A DNA stretch of 53,252 nt, from NCBI RefSeq assembly GCF_021605415.1, contig NZ_WKEQ01000035.1, positions 1 through 53,252 on the forward strand, read 5' to 3'. The position numbers and the translations under genes were made by a program. The notes below the pieces were generated by a model. That model was not told the DNA's origin. It ran no database searches and saw only the letters and a program-made list of their open reading frames with translations. Source of the stretch: Pseudomonas syringae (GTDB lineage Bacteria; Pseudomonadota; Gammaproteobacteria; Pseudomonadales; Pseudomonadaceae). How positions within the stretch are numbered: position 1 is the stretch's first letter; every line of letters starts with the position of its first letter. This document shows positions 50,940 to 53,252 of the stretch, in pieces.

Positions 50940-51710
50940 ATGACTGATCAGCGCAAAGGCAGCGATGCCGAACCCACCACTCACTTCGGCTTCAAGAACG
51001 TTCCGGAAAGCCAGAAAGCGGAAAAAGTCGCTGAGGTGTTCCACTCCGTCGCCGCGAAATACGACCTGATGAACGACCTTCTGTCGGGCGGCATGCACCG
51101 TCTGTGGAAGCGCTTCGCGATCGAATTGTCCGGCGTACGCAGCGGCAACCGCGTGCTGGACATCGCCGGCGGCACCGGTGACCTGACCAAAAAATTCTCC
51201 CACCTCGTCGGCCCGACCGGCCAGGTGGTGCTCGCCGACATCAACGAATCCATGCTCAAGGTCGGTCGTGACCGCCTGCTGGATCTGGGCGTCGCCGGCA
51301 ATGTCGAATTTGTTCAGGCCGACGCGGAAAAACTGCCGTTCCCGGACAACCATTTCGACTGCGTGACCATCGCGTTCGGCCTGCGCAACGTGACGCACAA
51401 GGAAGACGCCCTGCGCTCCATGCTGCGCGTGCTCAAGCCCGGCGGTCGCCTGTTGGTGCTGGAATTTTCCAAACCGACCAACGCGCTGATGTCCAAGGCG
51501 TACGACGCCTACTCGTTCGCCTTCATGCCGTTGATGGGCAAGCTGATCACCAACGACTCGGAAAGCTATCGCTATCTGGCCGAATCGATCCGCATGCACC
51601 CGAATCAGGAAACCCTGAAGTCGATGATGGTCGAGGCCGGTTTCGACCGCGTGACCTATCACAACATGACCGCCGGCATCGTCGCCTTGCACCGCGGCAT
51701 CAAGCCCTGA
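50940..51710 (+). CDS. ubiE: Ubiquinone/menaquinone C-methyltransferase
   Basis: The ATG at 50940 gives 256 residues (MTDQRKGSDAEPTTHFGFKNVPESQKAEKVAEVFHSVAAKYDLMNDLLSGGMHRLWKRF). The SAM-binding motif is VLDIAGGTGDLTKKF (about 73-87); UbiE signatures are YDLMNDLLSGGMHRLWK and PDNHFDCVTIAFGLRNVTHKEDALR. It performs the C-methylation of the ubiquinone ring. First gene of ubiE-ubiJ-ubiB; its stop shares a base with the ubiJ start. Confidence 0.98.
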   Translation: MTDQRKGSDAEPTTHFGFKNVPESQKAEKVAEVFHSVAAKYDLMNDLLSGGMHRLWKRFAIELSGVRSGNRVLDIAGGTGDLTKKFSHLVGPTGQVVLADINESMLKVGRDRLLDLGVAGNVEFVQADAEKLPFPDNHFDCVTIAFGLRNVTHKEDALRSMLRVLKPGGRLLVLEFSKPTNALMSKAYDAYSFAFMPLMGKLITNDSESYRYLAESIRMHPNQETLKSMMVEAGFDRVTYHNMTAGIVALHRGIKP

Positions 51711-52333
51711 TGCTGCTCACCGGGCTGCTCGCCAGCGTCGAACTCGGTCTGAACCGGGTGCTGCGTCTCGACAGCACGGCGCTGCCGCGTCTGGCGCACC
51801 TGACCGGCAAAGTGATTGCCGTCGAATGCCGCAGCCCGGCGCTGCACCTGTTCATCCTGCCCAGCGACGAAGGTCTGATGCTCGCCTCGAACTGGGAAAC
51901 CGGCGCCGATTGCACCCTGCGCGCGCCGGCCGCCAGCCTGATGAAACTGGCTTTAAGCAAAGACAAGACTGGCGTACTGCACAGCCCGGAAGTCGAACTC
52001 GACGGCGACAGCGGTGTACTGCTGGATCTGGCCGGCGTGTTGCAGGATCTGGAGCTGGACTGGGAGTATGAACTCTCGCGCTGGCTCGGCCCCGTCGCTA
52101 CGCAACTGGTCGGTGGCCATCTGCGCAGCCGCGCACGCTGGTATCAACAAGGATTCGCCAGCCTCAACCAGAACCTCGCCGAATACCTCGCCGAAGAATC
52201 GCGCACCCTCGTCGGGCAGCGCGAAGCCGAAGCGCGATTCAGCGAACTGGACCGGATCAAACTTGATCTGGAACGTCTCGAGGCGCGCTTCGAGCGCCTT
52301 TCCCGATCCCTCGACCCAAGCGATAACGCATGA
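51710..52333 (+). CDS. ubiJ: Ubiquinone biosynthesis accessory protein UbiJ (SCP2 domain)
   Basis: A 207-residue protein. An SCP2 lipid-carrier domain spans about 15-115 (LDSTALPRLAHLTGKVIAVECRSPALHLFILP; ADCTLRAPAASLMKLAL), followed by a helical/coiled C-terminus (EARFSELDRIKLDLERLEARFERLSRSL). UbiJ helps organise the soluble Ubi metabolon and binds quinone intermediates. Start overlaps ubiE stop by one base (TGATG), and its stop overlaps ubiB start by 4 bp: tight coupling. Confidence 0.94.
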   Translation: MLLTGLLASVELGLNRVLRLDSTALPRLAHLTGKVIAVECRSPALHLFILPSDEGLMLASNWETGADCTLRAPAASLMKLALSKDKTGVLHSPEVELDGDSGVLLDLAGVLQDLELDWEYELSRWLGPVATQLVGGHLRSRARWYQQGFASLNQNLAEYLAEESRTLVGQREAEARFSELDRIKLDLERLEARFERLSRSLDPSDNA

Positions 52334-53252
52334 AGCTGCTTGCCGTCCGCCGTCTGTTGCGCATCCAGCGCGTCGTGATCCGCTACCGCCTCGATGATTT
52401 GCTGTTCGAGTTGCCGCTGCCCTGGTTCCTGTTGGCGCTGCGCTATGTGCTGCCGTGGCGCTGGTTCCCGCGTAAGCCGCTGGATCTGAGCCGAGGCGCG
52501 CGCCTGCGTCTGGCGTTGCAGGCACTGGGGCCGATCTTCATCAAGTTCGGGCAGATTCTCTCGACCCGCCGCGACTTGCTGCCGGAAGACATCGCCGACG
52601 AGCTGATGCTGTTGCAGGATCGCGTGCCACCCTTCGATTCGCAGCTGTCGGTCAAGCTGATCGAAGAACAGCTGGGCAAGAAGATCAGCGAAGTGTTCAG
52701 CCGTTTCGACGTCGAACCGCTGGCCTCGGCCTCGGTGGCGCAGGTGCATGCCGCGCAACTGAAGACCGGCGAAGAAGTGGTGGTCAAGGTCATCCGCCCG
52801 GGGCTGAAACCGATCATTGCGCAGGATCTGGCGTGGCTGTTCATTCTCGCCCGCGCCGCTGAGAAGTTTTCCGCCGATGCGCGTCTGTTGCACCCGGTGG
52901 ACGTGGTTCAGGACTACGAAAAAACCATCTACGACGAACTCGATTTGCTGCGCGAGGCCGCCAACGCCAGCCAGTTGAAACGCAACTTCGAAGGCTCGCC
53001 GCTGCTCTACGTGCCACAAGTCTATTGGGACTGGTGCCGGCCGAAAGTGTTGGTGATGGAGCGTATCTACGGTATTCAGGTGACGGATCTGGCGACCCTC
53101 GCCGACCAGCGCACCGACATGAAGATGCTCGCCGAACGCGGTGTGGAAATTTTCTTCACCCAGGTATTCCGCGACAGTTTCTTCCACGCCGACATGCACC
53201 CGGGCAACATCTTCGTCAGCACCATCAACCCGTGGAGCCCGCAATACATCGC
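52330..53252 (+). CDS. ubiB: UbiB-family atypical kinase/ATPase for ubiquinone synthesis (partial, 3' end outside window)
   Basis: The ATG at 52330 opens a frame with no stop before the window edge: 307 codons of a protein normally about 530 residues. Features: the KxGQ motif in LGPIFIKFGQILSTRRDLLP (about 60-80), the Ala-rich loop ASASVAQVHAAQL, the ATP Lys in EVVVKVIRPGL, the ExD-type DELDLLREAANASQLKRNF, and the start of the catalytic loop FFHADMHPGNIFVS near the end. C-terminal membrane spans lie beyond the window. UbiB supports ubiquinone assembly at the membrane. Confidence 0.97.
   Translation, partial: MKLLAVRRLLRIQRVVIRYRLDDLLFELPLPWFLLALRYVLPWRWFPRKPLDLSRGARLRLALQALGPIFIKFGQILSTRRDLLPEDIADELMLLQDRVPPFDSQLSVKLIEEQLGKKISEVFSRFDVEPLASASVAQVHAAQLKTGEEVVVKVIRPGLKPIIAQDLAWLFILARAAEKFSADARLLHPVDVVQDYEKTIYDELDLLREAANASQLKRNFEGSPLLYVPQVYWDWCRPKVLVMERIYGIQVTDLATLADQRTDMKMLAERGVEIFFTQVFRDSFFHADMHPGNIFVSTINPWSPQYI

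Overview
The window is a GC-rich Gammaproteobacterial chromosome segment that is almost certainly Pseudomonas, most likely the P. fluorescens group. The evidence is the phaC1-phaZ-phaC2-phaD-phaF-phaI cluster, the pilMNOPQ-aroK-aroB-damX-gltB-gltD-hemE order, GTG/TTG starts, and REP-like palindromes of the GTGGGAGCGAGC type. From hemE to ubiB (about 14.7-53.2 kb) the gene order matches, from memory, the P. aeruginosa PAO1 block PA5034-PA5065. No tRNA, rRNA, CRISPR array or intact insertion sequence was seen.

Region 1 (1-14.5 kb) looks accessory. It opens with the decayed end of a type VI secretion vgrG gene. A divergent LysR regulator / MFS transporter pair follows. Next is a complete collinear type II secretion operon on the minus strand (gspC-D-E-F-G-H-I-J-K-L-M, listed in transcription order), preceded by a cytochrome b561 gene that overlaps gspC. 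Just upstream on the same strand is a four-domain GbpA/CbpD-type lytic polysaccharide monooxygenase (LPMO). This arrangement suggests a dedicated chitin-oxidation unit: secreted copper enzyme, its secretion machine, and a membrane haem protein of unknown role. It recalls the Txc system described in P. aeruginosa PA7.

Region 2 (14.7-30.5 kb, minus strand) is conserved core: hemE (haem), gltD and gltB (glutamate synthase), a DamX-like SPOR protein, aroB and aroK (shikimate pathway), and pilQ-P-O-N-M (type IV pilus alignment complex and secretin).

Region 3 (30.7-43.6 kb) has ponA (PBP1a), maeB (malic enzyme), a secreted SNase-like nuclease in operon with rpmE (L31), priA, argS, an FtsN-like SPOR protein, hslV and hslU behind a near-consensus heat-shock promoter, and a DUF971 protein. 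Intergenic gaps carry several long REP-type inverted repeats.

Region 4 (43.7-53.25 kb) is the medium-chain-length polyhydroxyalkanoate (PHA) locus. It has two synthases flanking a depolymerase, the TetR-type regulator phaD, and the convergent phasins phaF and phaI plus a small PHA-granule family protein. The phaC1 control region shows a sigma-54-like promoter, an inverted repeat in the leader and a Crc/Hfq-type A-rich site at the start codon. The window ends in the ubiE-ubiJ-ubiB ubiquinone operon, with ubiB cut by the window edge.
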